The notes below the pieces were generated by a model. That model was not told the DNA's origin and ran no database searches. It worked only from the letters and a program-made list of their open reading frames with translations. 20,292 nt of DNA. It comes from Gammaproteobacteria bacterium (lineage in GTDB: Bacteria; Pseudomonadota; Gammaproteobacteria; Pseudomonadales; Cellvibrionaceae). Position 1 is the stretch's first letter, and each line of letters begins with the position of its first letter. This document shows, in pieces, positions 4,726 to 12,489 of the stretch. The position numbers and the translations under genes were made by a program. The DNA is taken from contig JAGKWY010000090.1 of assembly GCA_021151625.1 (NCBI GenBank), forward strand, positions 1-20,292, in the 5' to 3' direction.

Positions 4726-7296
4726 GCTTTTTTGGCGACACTGGTCAAAACGTGTGAGCAATGGTGCATAGGTTGTTTGTTCTATTCCTCCCAATGCAAT
4801 CCATTCGATAAGTAATGGTTCAAATTGTGAATCTCTTTGCCCCAGTCCTTGTTGTAACTGCTGTACCTGATAATTCATCCTCGCAGGCTTGTCGGTCTCC
4901 GGACTATCTACTCCGGCCAGAATTTCTGCGCGAATTGTAAGTGTGCGCAGCAAATCACGGTTGCGTTGCTGATCTTCGGTAGTGAGTGTGTCGGATTTGG
5001 TCAAGCGCAGTTGAACCGCTTGTTGAGTACCTGATGGCCAGCGCGCTACTTGCGCGACACTCAGTGTCAGCGTTTCCCTTTGACTTGCAAGTACATCGTC
5101 GGTAGAGCCACTAAGGCGCGCAATTTCGTATTCACGAATAGCATTCAGCGCAGCAAATAAATCTGTCCAGCTTTGCGCTTCCGCCTGATGGCGAGCGCTA
5201 TCTCGCTGCGCAGCAATTGCGTTTGCCGCGTTATTAAATTTTTGTTGGATTGGTTTAGTTGCTTCTTTGGGAAGCTCCAGTGCATTGAATTCACTTTTTA
5301 GTTGTTCGATTTCGTCTTTGGCGCTGTTAATTTGTTCCAAGGTCTGTGCGGCAAAGTGATGTAAGCGCGCAATGATTGCTTCGGCGCTGCTAACTATTGC
5401 CTGGCGCTGCTCCTTGGCTGCTTCAAATACCTGATTGCGTTTGGCAAAAATTGCATCACAATGTGTGCGAAACTCCTGCCAAAGTTGGTGTTCCTCGCGC
5501 GGCCAGCTTTTACCAACATTTTTCCATTGGGCTTGCAGCTGTTTTATTTGTTCGGTGGCCGCACGCGAATCGTCACTGTTAGTTAGTGCTGCTGCTTGAT
5601 CAATTAATTGCTGTTTAACGGTTTTATTCGTCTCATATTCGTGCGTGATTTTTCCGAATAATTGTTCCATCAGGCCTTCAAACTCTTTCTGCAGTTCGTT
5701 GCCAGCCTTACGTGGTACTGGCCAGTAGTTTTGCCACTCCGCACGAGCTGTTTTTAAGGTTTGTTCAACATCTTTCCAGATGGCATTAGTAAAATCGTAA
5801 CCCGTAAGATATTGTTGAAGTTGGCTTACCAATTCGCGGCGCTTGGTAAGGTTAGCTTCGCGTGCAGCTGCCTGGGCCTCAAAGAAGTCTTTACATGGTG
5901 CATAGGCAATAGCAGATGCCTGTTGGAATTGTTGCCAGAGGTCATCATCTTGCTGCTGGGCGCCTTTGCTGACTTCTTTCCAGCTGTCCTGCAATTCGTG
6001 AATTTTAGTGGCGAGGTTTTCCGGATTGATATTGGTATTAGCTAATGCACGCATTTGTTCAATCAGTGCTTCCTTTTTAGGGGTCACTGCAAACTCATGC
6101 CAGTCGCCGAGTTTAATCAGTTGCGCTTCAAAATCTTCCAGTTTTGTTTGAATAGATTTAGGCAATTCCTGTGGGTTGGTAAGTTGTGCACGCTTTTCCT
6201 GCAATTCTTTTTGGATGGCGCGCGCTTTACGTACAAAACCTTGTTCTGCCGCCCACAAGCCTTTTCTCGCCAATTCGCTAAATTCGCGCATGGCATCTTT
6301 AACTGCCTGTTCAGCTTGATTTTTTTCGGCAAAGAAAGCATTTATTTTAGTTTTTGCCTCATCCAGAGCCTCCGGGATTTCATCCCCTAACTCTTTAGTG
6401 GACTTGATAAACTGCTGCAGCTTGTGTTGTGCCTGCTTAACTATAGCTGCATCACTGATTTGATCGAGTGTTTGATTCAGTTGGGTAATGGTGCCAGAAG
6501 TTTTAATCTGATCGATCAAATTCAGCGTCTGCTGTTTGCGATGTTCGAATTCTTTAGAGAGTTTATCTAGCGGTAATTGACGATTGGCTGCCAGGCGCAC
6601 CGCGTTGCTAAGTTCCTGAATTTTTAGCTCATAGTTGGCGTTTAGCAGGTCATCAATGTCGGCGTGGCGATAAATGCTTGCTGCTAATTGTTTGAGATTG
6701 CGCAGCGCGTCCTCTGCCAGTTGTTGTGCTTGCTGATCCAGTGTTTGCTTTTCTTCTTCGTCGGCAATGATTTGCGCACGGGCGGCAATTTTTGTTTCAC
6801 ATGCAGTTAATGCCTGGGTAAAACGTTGCTGGGTTGATGTGGAGGCAACCGAAAGTGCTGCCCACTCATTTTGCAGCACGGTTAGTTTTGCTTTGAAGAG
6901 TGTGTCCGCTTCCTGGAAGGAGTGTTTTTCCAGCTTTTCGCAAATACGTATTGCAGCAGTTTCCAATTCCGCCTGTTTTGCGTCTTCTGCTTTGAACTCT
7001 TCTAATTTGGTTTTAATAATTTTAAAAACATTTTTGTCTTTGGTTTTAACTGCTTTGGCAGCTTGTTCCAGAACTTCACGACTATGTAATTTATCCGCAG
7101 CGGCTTGACGCAACTGACTAGTGGCTCCTTCAATTGCCAAATTTAACAATTCCTGTTCATCACTGGTGCGCTCTACTATATCCAGTGTAATCACCGGTTT
7201 TGGTGGTTTTGCCTCAGCAACTGGGAGAGGGGTAACCTTGATGGGTTCAACCTTGGGTTTTGCACCAAATAATTTGCGTAGTAATTTCATAGTCAT
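4714..7296 (-). CDS. Large DUF349-repeat coiled-coil protein
   Basis: An 860-residue, highly charged, almost entirely helical protein with no signal peptide or membrane segment. Residues 1-40 are a basic, proline-rich leader (KLLRKLFGAKPK); the rest is repetitive helix. DUF349-type units are seen at about 415-480 (Trp439, and DLWQQFQQASAIAYAPCKDFF), 500-550 (Trp507, Trp521, Trp525) and 564-630 (Trp591, Trp606, HQLWQEFRTHCDAIFAKRN); more divergent units probably precede them. DUF349 proteins are common in proteobacteria and actinobacteria and are of unknown biochemical role. Two in-frame ATGs (7294-7296 and 7288-7290) compete; the first is used here. The gene follows the YdiJ-like dehydrogenase by 77 bp with no T-run terminator between them, so read-through is possible. 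A short imperfect hairpin (7323-7342) lies in that gap. Confidence 0.88.
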   Translation of the reverse strand: MTMKLLRKLFGAKPKVEPIKVTPLPVAEAKPPKPVITLDIVERTSDEQELLNLAIEGATSQLRQAAADKLHSREVLEQAAKAVKTKDKNVFKIIKTKLEEFKAEDAKQAELETAAIRICEKLEKHSFQEADTLFKAKLTVLQNEWAALSVASTSTQQRFTQALTACETKIAARAQIIADEEEKQTLDQQAQQLAEDALRNLKQLAASIYRHADIDDLLNANYELKIQELSNAVRLAANRQLPLDKLSKEFEHRKQQTLNLIDQIKTSGTITQLNQTLDQISDAAIVKQAQHKLQQFIKSTKELGDEIPEALDEAKTKINAFFAEKNQAEQAVKDAMREFSELARKGLWAAEQGFVRKARAIQKELQEKRAQLTNPQELPKSIQTKLEDFEAQLIKLGDWHEFAVTPKKEALIEQMRALANTNINPENLATKIHELQDSWKEVSKGAQQQDDDLWQQFQQASAIAYAPCKDFFEAQAAAREANLTKRRELVSQLQQYLTGYDFTNAIWKDVEQTLKTARAEWQNYWPVPRKAGNELQKEFEGLMEQLFGKITHEYETNKTVKQQLIDQAAALTNSDDSRAATEQIKQLQAQWKNVGKSWPREEHQLWQEFRTHCDAIFAKRNQVFEAAKEQRQAIVSSAEAIIARLHHFAAQTLEQINSAKDEIEQLKSEFNALELPKEATKPIQQKFNNAANAIAAQRDSARHQAEAQSWTDLFAALNAIREYEIARLSGSTDDVLASQRETLTLSVAQVARWPSGTQQAVQLRLTKSDTLTTEDQQRNRDLLRTLTIRAEILAGVDSPETDKPARMNYQVQQLQQGLGQRDSQFEPLLIEWIALGGIEQTTYAPLLTRFDQCRQKSKKY

Positions 7297-7373
7297 GGCT
7301 CGTCGTTCATTGAGGGTGGAAGACCCCTGCTATGCAAGGGTTATCGTAGAAAGTAAAACTATTTATTAAATCA

Positions 7374-10300
7374 CTATATTGCTTGTTGTAATAACACTTG
7401 TACTGGATGCGGCAGTTTCACGTTGTCGATACGTTTGGTTTGGCTGCGGCAAGAGTAACCTGTTGCTGTCAGTTTGCCTGTATTGTCAGGGTTATTAACT
7501 ACCTGCGCCCAGGATAATGCGTAGATTTTTTTGGATGTCTCTACATTGTCGCTTTCATGTCCATAAGTGCCAGCCATACCGCAGCAGCCGGTTTCAATGA
7601 CTTTTAATTGCTGACCAAGTTTGCTGAACACAGTTTGCCAATCTTTGATTGAACTAACTGCATTGGTTTTCTCGGTGCAGTGCGCGAGCAATGAGAAATT
7701 GGCAGCTTTAAAGTCGCGCGATTTTTCGCCCAATTGCTCAACTTGCTTGGCAAGCCATTCCTGAATTAGCAGTACTTTAGGTGCGTTATCACCCAATACC
7801 TTTTTGTATTCGGCACGATATGCCAGCGTCATTGCCGGCTCAATACCAATGAGTGGGATACCGGAAGAGGCTATGCCATTTAATTGCGTTGCGTTGGTAT
7901 CGGCAGCTTTGGCAAACGCCTTTAAAAAGCCGTGTACCTGCAATGGTTTTCCATTGGGTTTAAATGGTGCAAGCAGTGGCACAAAACCGAGCTTTTTCAG
8001 CAGGTTGAGGGTGTCGATGACCAGTGGGGTTTCGAAGTAGCTGGTAAAAGCATCCTGAACCAAAATAACCGCGTTGCTTTTTTCGGTAGGACTTAATTGC
8101 GCAATGTTTTCCAGGGTTGCGTAATTCACGCCCAATTTTTCTGCAGCCTTATACAAGTTGATACCGCTGAGTAATGGGCTATCCACCATGCCAACAAAGC
8201 GCGCCATAAAACGCTGCATAAATTGTGGCTTCATCATCAGGTTGTAAGCCCATGGCATTTTGGCAAGGGTGGGGATCATGAATTCCAGTCCACCGATGAA
8301 ATAATCTTTAAGTGGACGCAAATAGCGGCTGTAATAAAGCTCAAGGAATTTTGCGCGGAATTCAGGTACGTCTACTTTGATTGGGCACTGCCCAACACAC
8401 GATTTGCATGCGAGGCAACCGCTCATGGATTCGTGTACTTCGTGAGAAAAATCGTATTCACCTTTGCGTTTTCCGATGGTGTTAATTACGCGCGCAGGTA
8501 AGTTGAAAATAAAGCTGGCGTGTCTTAATTTCTTACTTTCATCCAGGGCATTTACACCGCGTTCGCTCATTTGCTTGAGCCATTCGCGCATCAATGAAGC
8601 GCGCCCTTTAGGGGAGTGTTTGCGTTCGCGTGTTCCCTTCCAGCTTGGGCACATAGCGTCATTGGGATTCCAGTTGTAACAAAGGCCGTTGCCATTACAG
8701 TGTACGCCTTCGCTGTATCCTTCCCATACTTGCGCAATGATTTTACGATCCTGCTGGCCGCGCGTAGCTACGCCATCGATTTTTGACAGCTCAATATTTG
8801 CAGCTGGCGTAGCAATTTTCCCGGGGTTTAATTGGTTGCGTGGATCAAATGCTGCTTTGATGCGCTGGATTTGCGGGTAAAGTTCGCCAAAAAAGGCCGG
8901 TGCGTATTCTGAGCGGACGCCCTTGCCATGCTCGCCCCACAACAAACCATTATATTTTTGGGTCAGTGCAACCACTTTGTCGGTGATGATGCGCACCATT
9001 TTTTCTTGTTCAGGGTCTTTCATATCCAGTGCCGGGCGCACATGCAATACGCCTGCATCCACATGGCCAAACATGCCATATGTGAGTTTGTGTTCGTCGA
9101 GAACTGCGCGAAATTCAAAAATAAAATCAGCCAGGTTTTCCGGTGGTACAGCAGTATCTTCAACAAATGGAACCGGGCGAATTTCTCCCTCCACGTTGCC
9201 AAGTAGACCTACTGCTTTTTTGCGCATCCCCCAAATCTTGTTTACTGCATCGCTACCCCAGGCCATGGAATAACTGATGCGGCCAGTTGCACTATCTTGT
9301 GCATGCTGATCAAGCAAATCGGTCAGCACTTTTACTGCCGATTTTAATTCTTCGTCTGAATCAGCGGTGTATTCAACCAAATTGATTCCCTGAATTTTTT
9401 CACCACTTGCGGGAGCAGGGAAAAATTCAGCGACGCTATGCCAGACAATATCGTTCATTGCCAGGTTAAGCACTTTGGAGTCCACAGTTTCAATCGATGT
9501 GGGCTTGGCTTCCATGAGTTTGGTGGCGTCGCGTAAGGCGGCATTGAAATCGCGGTAATTAACATTGAGCAGCGCACTGAACTTTGGAATGGGTAATAAG
9601 TTAATTTTAGCTTCAGTAATAAAGCCAAGTGTGCCTTCACTGCCACACAAAATATTATTGAGGTTAAAACGGCCTTGCTCATCGCGGATATGAGCCAAAT
9701 CATAACCTGTAAGACAGCGGTTTAATTTCGGGAATTTTTGCTCAATCAGCGCATGATGCTCGCGCTGAATTGCATCTACTATGCGGTGGACTTCGCCGAC
9801 GCGATCGTCGCGTTTCCAAATGTTTTCCAGCTCATTTTCAGTAAGTGCGTGGGAAGTCCAGAGACTGCCGTCAAGCAATACGCTGGTAAGTTCCAATACA
9901 TGGTCGCGCGTTTTACCGTAGCGACATGAGCCCTGGCCGGAGGCATCGGTATTGATCATCCCACCAATAGTTGCACGGTTGCTGGTTGATAGCTCAGGGG
10001 CAAAAAATAACCCGTGTGGTTTGATAGCTGCATTGAGCTGGTCTTTGACCACACCACATTGCACTCTTACCCAACGCTCTTCGGTATTGATCTCCAGGAT
10101 TTGGTTCATGTACTTGGAAGTATCTACCACTAATCCATCGGTCAGCGATTGACCGTTAGTGCCAGTGCCGCCACCGCGAGGGCTCAGGACTACCGATTGA
10201 AACTGCGGTTGTTGGCTGAGCTGGGCGATGCGTATTAGGTCAGTAGTGTCGCGTGGATAGAGCACCCCTTGGGGTAATACCTGGTAGATGGAGTTGTCTG

Positions 10301-10427
10301 TCGCCAAAACTGTGCGATTGGCGTAGTCCGGGTTAAGGTCACCGGTGAAGCCTGAATCGCGCAAGGCATTGATAAAACCCAGGTACAAGGCCTGGATAGG
10401 GGAGGTCTGGTCAATACGTGGAATCAT
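7374..10427 (-). CDS. ydiJ: YdiJ-type FAD/4Fe-4S dehydrogenase (D-2-hydroxyacid oxidising)
   Basis: A 1017-residue flavoprotein with iron-sulfur clusters, co-linear with E. coli YdiJ (about 1018 residues), for which D-2-hydroxyglutarate dehydrogenase activity has been reported. Domains in order: PCMH-type FAD-binding domain (SPRGGGTGTNGQSLTDG near 82-98; ELSTSNRATIGGMINTDASG near 145-164); FAD-oxidase C-terminal domain (GMFGHVDAGVLHVRPALD near 452-469; WGEHGKG near 498); ferredoxin-type cysteines (CNGNGLC near 578, and GCLACKSCVGQCP near 671-683); CCG domain of heterodisulfide-reductase type (ETGCCGMAGTYGHE near 946). It would oxidise a D-2-hydroxyacid and pass electrons toward quinone or another carrier. 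The frame stays open upstream to 10550, but MIPRIDQ at 10427 matches the E. coli start (MIPQISQ) and the added residues look non-coding. Confidence 0.93.
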   Translation of the reverse strand: MIPRIDQTSPIQALYLGFINALRDSGFTGDLNPDYANRTVLATDNSIYQVLPQGVLYPRDTTDLIRIAQLSQQPQFQSVVLSPRGGGTGTNGQSLTDGLVVDTSKYMNQILEINTEERWVRVQCGVVKDQLNAAIKPHGLFFAPELSTSNRATIGGMINTDASGQGSCRYGKTRDHVLELTSVLLDGSLWTSHALTENELENIWKRDDRVGEVHRIVDAIQREHHALIEQKFPKLNRCLTGYDLAHIRDEQGRFNLNNILCGSEGTLGFITEAKINLLPIPKFSALLNVNYRDFNAALRDATKLMEAKPTSIETVDSKVLNLAMNDIVWHSVAEFFPAPASGEKIQGINLVEYTADSDEELKSAVKVLTDLLDQHAQDSATGRISYSMAWGSDAVNKIWGMRKKAVGLLGNVEGEIRPVPFVEDTAVPPENLADFIFEFRAVLDEHKLTYGMFGHVDAGVLHVRPALDMKDPEQEKMVRIITDKVVALTQKYNGLLWGEHGKGVRSEYAPAFFGELYPQIQRIKAAFDPRNQLNPGKIATPAANIELSKIDGVATRGQQDRKIIAQVWEGYSEGVHCNGNGLCYNWNPNDAMCPSWKGTRERKHSPKGRASLMREWLKQMSERGVNALDESKKLRHASFIFNLPARVINTIGKRKGEYDFSHEVHESMSGCLACKSCVGQCPIKVDVPEFRAKFLELYYSRYLRPLKDYFIGGLEFMIPTLAKMPWAYNLMMKPQFMQRFMARFVGMVDSPLLSGINLYKAAEKLGVNYATLENIAQLSPTEKSNAVILVQDAFTSYFETPLVIDTLNLLKKLGFVPLLAPFKPNGKPLQVHGFLKAFAKAADTNATQLNGIASSGIPLIGIEPAMTLAYRAEYKKVLGDNAPKVLLIQEWLAKQVEQLGEKSRDFKAANFSLLAHCTEKTNAVSSIKDWQTVFSKLGQQLKVIETGCCGMAGTYGHESDNVETSKKIYALSWAQVVNNPDNTGKLTATGYSCRSQTKRIDNVKLPHPVQVLLQQAI

Positions 10428-10748
10428 GGGGTTGGATAACCGACAAATTACAAAAAGATAAGTTGCGCGCATTCTACTCCCTCGCGCCGTCAAAGTCCCT
10501 CCGCATCGTTTGGGCTGGCCCGATCTTTTGATGGCTCGGCGATAAGCCACATCAGAGGTATTTGTGTTGATTTAGACGCTTAATTAGCTGAAAAAAGCAC
10601 TAATCTATAACAATATTTCTGTAATCCTAATGGGAGTTATTCGGTGTGGGAATATCCGTGGAGGTGGGCTGGTTTATCCGGAAAGGTTATTGCAGTTGGT
10701 AATTAGCAATTGATGTTTAAGTAGCTAGAGACTGGCTCAAAATGATTA

Positions 10749-10757
10749 TGTTATGAT
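10749..10757 (+). promoter_or_regulatory. Extended -10 promoter of the AraC-type gene
   Basis: TG-T-TATGAT (10749-10757) fits an extended -10 (TGnTATAAT) with one mismatch in the hexamer. No good -35 hexamer is seen at 17 bp, as is usual for extended -10 promoters. It predicts a leader of about 100 nt. Confidence 0.4.
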
Positions 10758-10832
10758 CGCCACAAGCGCAGTACGCACCATTTTGGCGTGTCGCAAACTC
10801 GGTATGTGCTGCAAGGATTGTCTAGATATATT

Positions 10833-10854
10833 TTACATCTACCTAGTAATGTAA
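10833..10854. promoter_or_regulatory. TTACAT-N10-ATGTAA inverted repeat in the AraC-type leader
   Basis: Six-base perfect arms (10833-10838 and 10849-10854) around a 10-bp spacer; the right arm runs straight into the AAGGAG ribosome binding site at 10853-10858. A protein bound here, or the RNA stem, could block translation initiation or elongation of the transcript. The arms are AT-rich, so chance is possible. Confidence 0.35.
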
Positions 10855-10866
10855 GGAGCGGCTTAA

Positions 10867-11304
10867 ATGATTCAGTTACAACGCAACTATGGAAACGCTC
10901 TGACCAATGGTGAACCAGGGCAGGTGGCAATTGGCTCATATGAGGAGTATCTGGTTCTCGCGCGAATTCCCCATTGTGAAGGGGTGTCTGCTCGTGTTAT
11001 GGATGCATTGCACCAGCGAGTAGGGCGCACCGAATTAACCATCGAGCAAGTCGCCTCTGATTTGCATCTCACCAAGCGCACGTTGCAGCGCCGGTTGCAA
11101 AGTCAAAATACCAATTTTGCACAGCTGCGCGATGATCTTCGTTTTAATTACGCTATCAAGTATTTGATTGACGATAACATGAGTGTGGATCTGGTATCGC
11201 GTGCACTTGATTTTTCTGATCGAACCAGCTTCACCAACGCCTTTAAGCGCTGGACTGGATTATCCCCAAGCTCTTTCCGCAAAATGTTCCGTGATCACGC
11301 TTAA
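10867..11304 (+). CDS. Short AraC/XylS-type transcription regulator
   Basis: A 145-residue protein consisting almost only of the AraC DNA-binding domain. The first helix-turn-helix is LTIEQVASDLHLTKRTLQRRLQ (about 57-78) and the second is VDLVSRALDFSDRTSFTNAFKRWTGLSPSSFRK (about 107-139), matching the family signature. The N-terminal 35 residues are too short for the cupin-like or other sensing domain found in full-length family members. It is therefore either a constitutively active, partner-dependent regulator or a remnant of a longer protein; no frame upstream suggests a lost domain. AAGGAG lies 8 nt before the ATG. It points toward, and converges with, the signalling cluster at 11347-15208. 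Confidence 0.88.
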   Translation: MIQLQRNYGNALTNGEPGQVAIGSYEEYLVLARIPHCEGVSARVMDALHQRVGRTELTIEQVASDLHLTKRTLQRRLQSQNTNFAQLRDDLRFNYAIKYLIDDNMSVDLVSRALDFSDRTSFTNAFKRWTGLSPSSFRKMFRDHA

Positions 11305-11313
11305 TTGACAGTA

Positions 11314-11342
11314 AGAGAGACGGATCTCTCTCTGGATTTTTT
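11314..11342 (+). terminator. Intrinsic terminator of the AraC-type gene
   Basis: AGAGAGA (11314-11320), loop CGGA, TCTCTCT (11325-11331), then a short spacer and six T residues (11337-11342). It lies 10 bp after the stop codon. The convergent response-regulator gene ends at 11347 and has no T run on its own strand here. Confidence 0.7.
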
Positions 11343-11346
11343 GGTG

Positions 11347-12327
11347 CTAGTGCAGCAACCCTTTTGATGGAGGGCTTGCTTTTTGTGGTGGTGCAACGAC
11401 TGGTTTGTCCGCAATAACGGCGCAATAATAATTAACAGCCCCTTGTATTAGTGTCGCTGTGTGAATTGATGCTTGTGCGTTTGCCATGCGTGGCTCGTAA
11501 AAGCCATCTTCTGTGTGAAATAGCGGGACAAATTTTCTGGATGCGATTGCTTTGTGCAAATCTGCTGGTGCTCCTTCTTCCAAAAGTATTTGGGTGTGCT
11601 CTTCCATATCCTCTTCTGTATAGATAACGCAGCAGTGGGTGCTGCCATCTTTTGCCCGCAATTCGAAGCGTGATGGGTTTGACAAATAATAATGTTCGAC
11701 AACCCCTAGCAAGGTACAGGCTTGTTCAAAATAGTTGGCAAGTTGCGGGTCGGCAAAAAATGGAGTTCCACTATCTATTGCTTCGGCCTTTAAGCTACTG
11801 GAAAGCTCATTGAAATAGGCGTGTTGAAGCTGTTGAATTGCTTCCTTCAACTCTTGCTGCATGTCCTCGCTATTCTTTTTTAAATAGTAGTGAATAGTAT
11901 TGTTGTTAAAGGCTCTGACTGCCTCACTTGGGGTGGCATAACCTGTCAATAATATCTTTTTAATACTTGAGTTTTTAATCTTCTCGCAAAACTCTATTCC
12001 ATTCATTGCGGGCATTGAATAGTCGACTACCAGTACCGACACTTCCTGGACTCGAAGTTCATCGAAGCGTTTGGTGTTTTGATGGGTTAATACTCTTTTA
12101 ACCCAGGCATCAGAATCTCCTTGTAGCTTGGGTTTGTCCTCATCTGCTATGAGTTTTGCTTCGCGTTGAGCCTGGTTTATGTAGGTCAGGGCTGAATCAG
12201 TGTTATCAAAGGTTTTGACGTTGAATTCATGCGAAAAAGCTAGAGATAGTGCTTCCAGGAATTCCGGATTATCGTCAACAAATACAACCTGCGTTGGATA
12301 GTAATAAAGAGGAATTTTTGATTTCAC
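11347..12327 (-). CDS. Response regulator with expanded receiver and unrecognised C-terminal domain
   Basis: A 326-residue cytoplasmic protein, last gene of the acyltransferase/kinase set. The receiver begins TQVVFVDDNPEFLEALSLAF (acidic pair Asp18-Asp19) and carries phosphoacceptor Asp102 in LVVDYSMPAMNG, Thr128 in LLTGYA and Lys150 in YYLKKN. Asp102 sits about 48 residues later than usual because a charged segment (about 52-95) is inserted after the second strand. The region 170-305 forms a separate domain (FFADPQLANYFEQACTLLG; RFELRAKDGSTHCCVIYTEE; APADLHKAIASRKFVPLF; AVNYYCAVI) that I cannot place in a family. It has no DNA-binding, GGDEF, EAL or HD-GYP motif. A Pro/Lys-rich tail closes the protein. 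The start is GTG (12325-12327) with a weak GGGA upstream. It lies 162 bp after the kinase gene and may have its own promoter. Confidence 0.85.
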   Translation of the reverse strand: MKSKIPLYYYPTQVVFVDDNPEFLEALSLAFSHEFNVKTFDNTDSALTYINQAQREAKLIADEDKPKLQGDSDAWVKRVLTHQNTKRFDELRVQEVSVLVVDYSMPAMNGIEFCEKIKNSSIKKILLTGYATPSEAVRAFNNNTIHYYLKKNSEDMQQELKEAIQQLQHAYFNELSSSLKAEAIDSGTPFFADPQLANYFEQACTLLGVVEHYYLSNPSRFELRAKDGSTHCCVIYTEEDMEEHTQILLEEGAPADLHKAIASRKFVPLFHTEDGFYEPRMANAQASIHTATLIQGAVNYYCAVIADKPVVAPPQKASPPSKGLLH

Positions 12328-12382
12328 ACCGGTTTTCCCACAAGCTATGACATCATTTTCAATGTATATATGAAGTCGATTA

Positions 12383-12412
12383 ATTCTGATTAATGACGCT
12401 ATTGTATGTCAA
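12383..12412 (-). promoter_or_regulatory. Possible promoter of the response-regulator gene
   Basis: On the minus strand a perfect TTGACA (complement of 12407-12412) is followed 18 bp later by CAGAAT (complement of 12383-12388), a modest -10. The -10 lies inside a symmetrical ATTAAT-N4-ATTAAT element. It sits in the 162-bp gap between the kinase and regulator genes, and would allow separate expression of the regulator. Confidence 0.35.
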
Positions 12413-12489
12413 TTGTGGCGATGTGTGGAGTCATCGGCGCAATAATGACAACTCACCCGGTCTGAGTTAATTGACTTAAATTGTGGTGA

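Larger units (their letters stand above)
10428..10866. other. 439-bp divergent intergenic region (YdiJ-like / AraC-type)
   Basis: Contains the minus-strand upstream region of the dehydrogenase gene, in which I see no clear -35/-10 pair, and on the plus side an extended -10 element (10749-10757) and a palindrome (10833-10854) leading to the AraC-type gene. The stretch 10560-10740 holds nothing recognisable. A 33-codon frame at 10753-10854 lacks a ribosome binding site and is not called. Confidence 0.5.

Noticed and set aside
5761..6390. Long plus-strand frames inside the DUF349 gene
   Set aside because: They are antisense to a clearly coding, repeat-rich gene and arise from its codon bias; their Phe/Leu/Cys-rich translations match nothing.
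10428..10550. 41-codon upstream extension of the YdiJ-like reading frame
   Set aside because: The residues are basic and irregular, while MIPRIDQ at 10427 lines up with the known E. coli N-terminus and gives the same protein length.
10753..10854. 33-codon plus-strand frame before the AraC-type gene
   Set aside because: No ribosome binding site, its start overlaps the extended -10, and the composition is not protein-like (many Cys, no domain).
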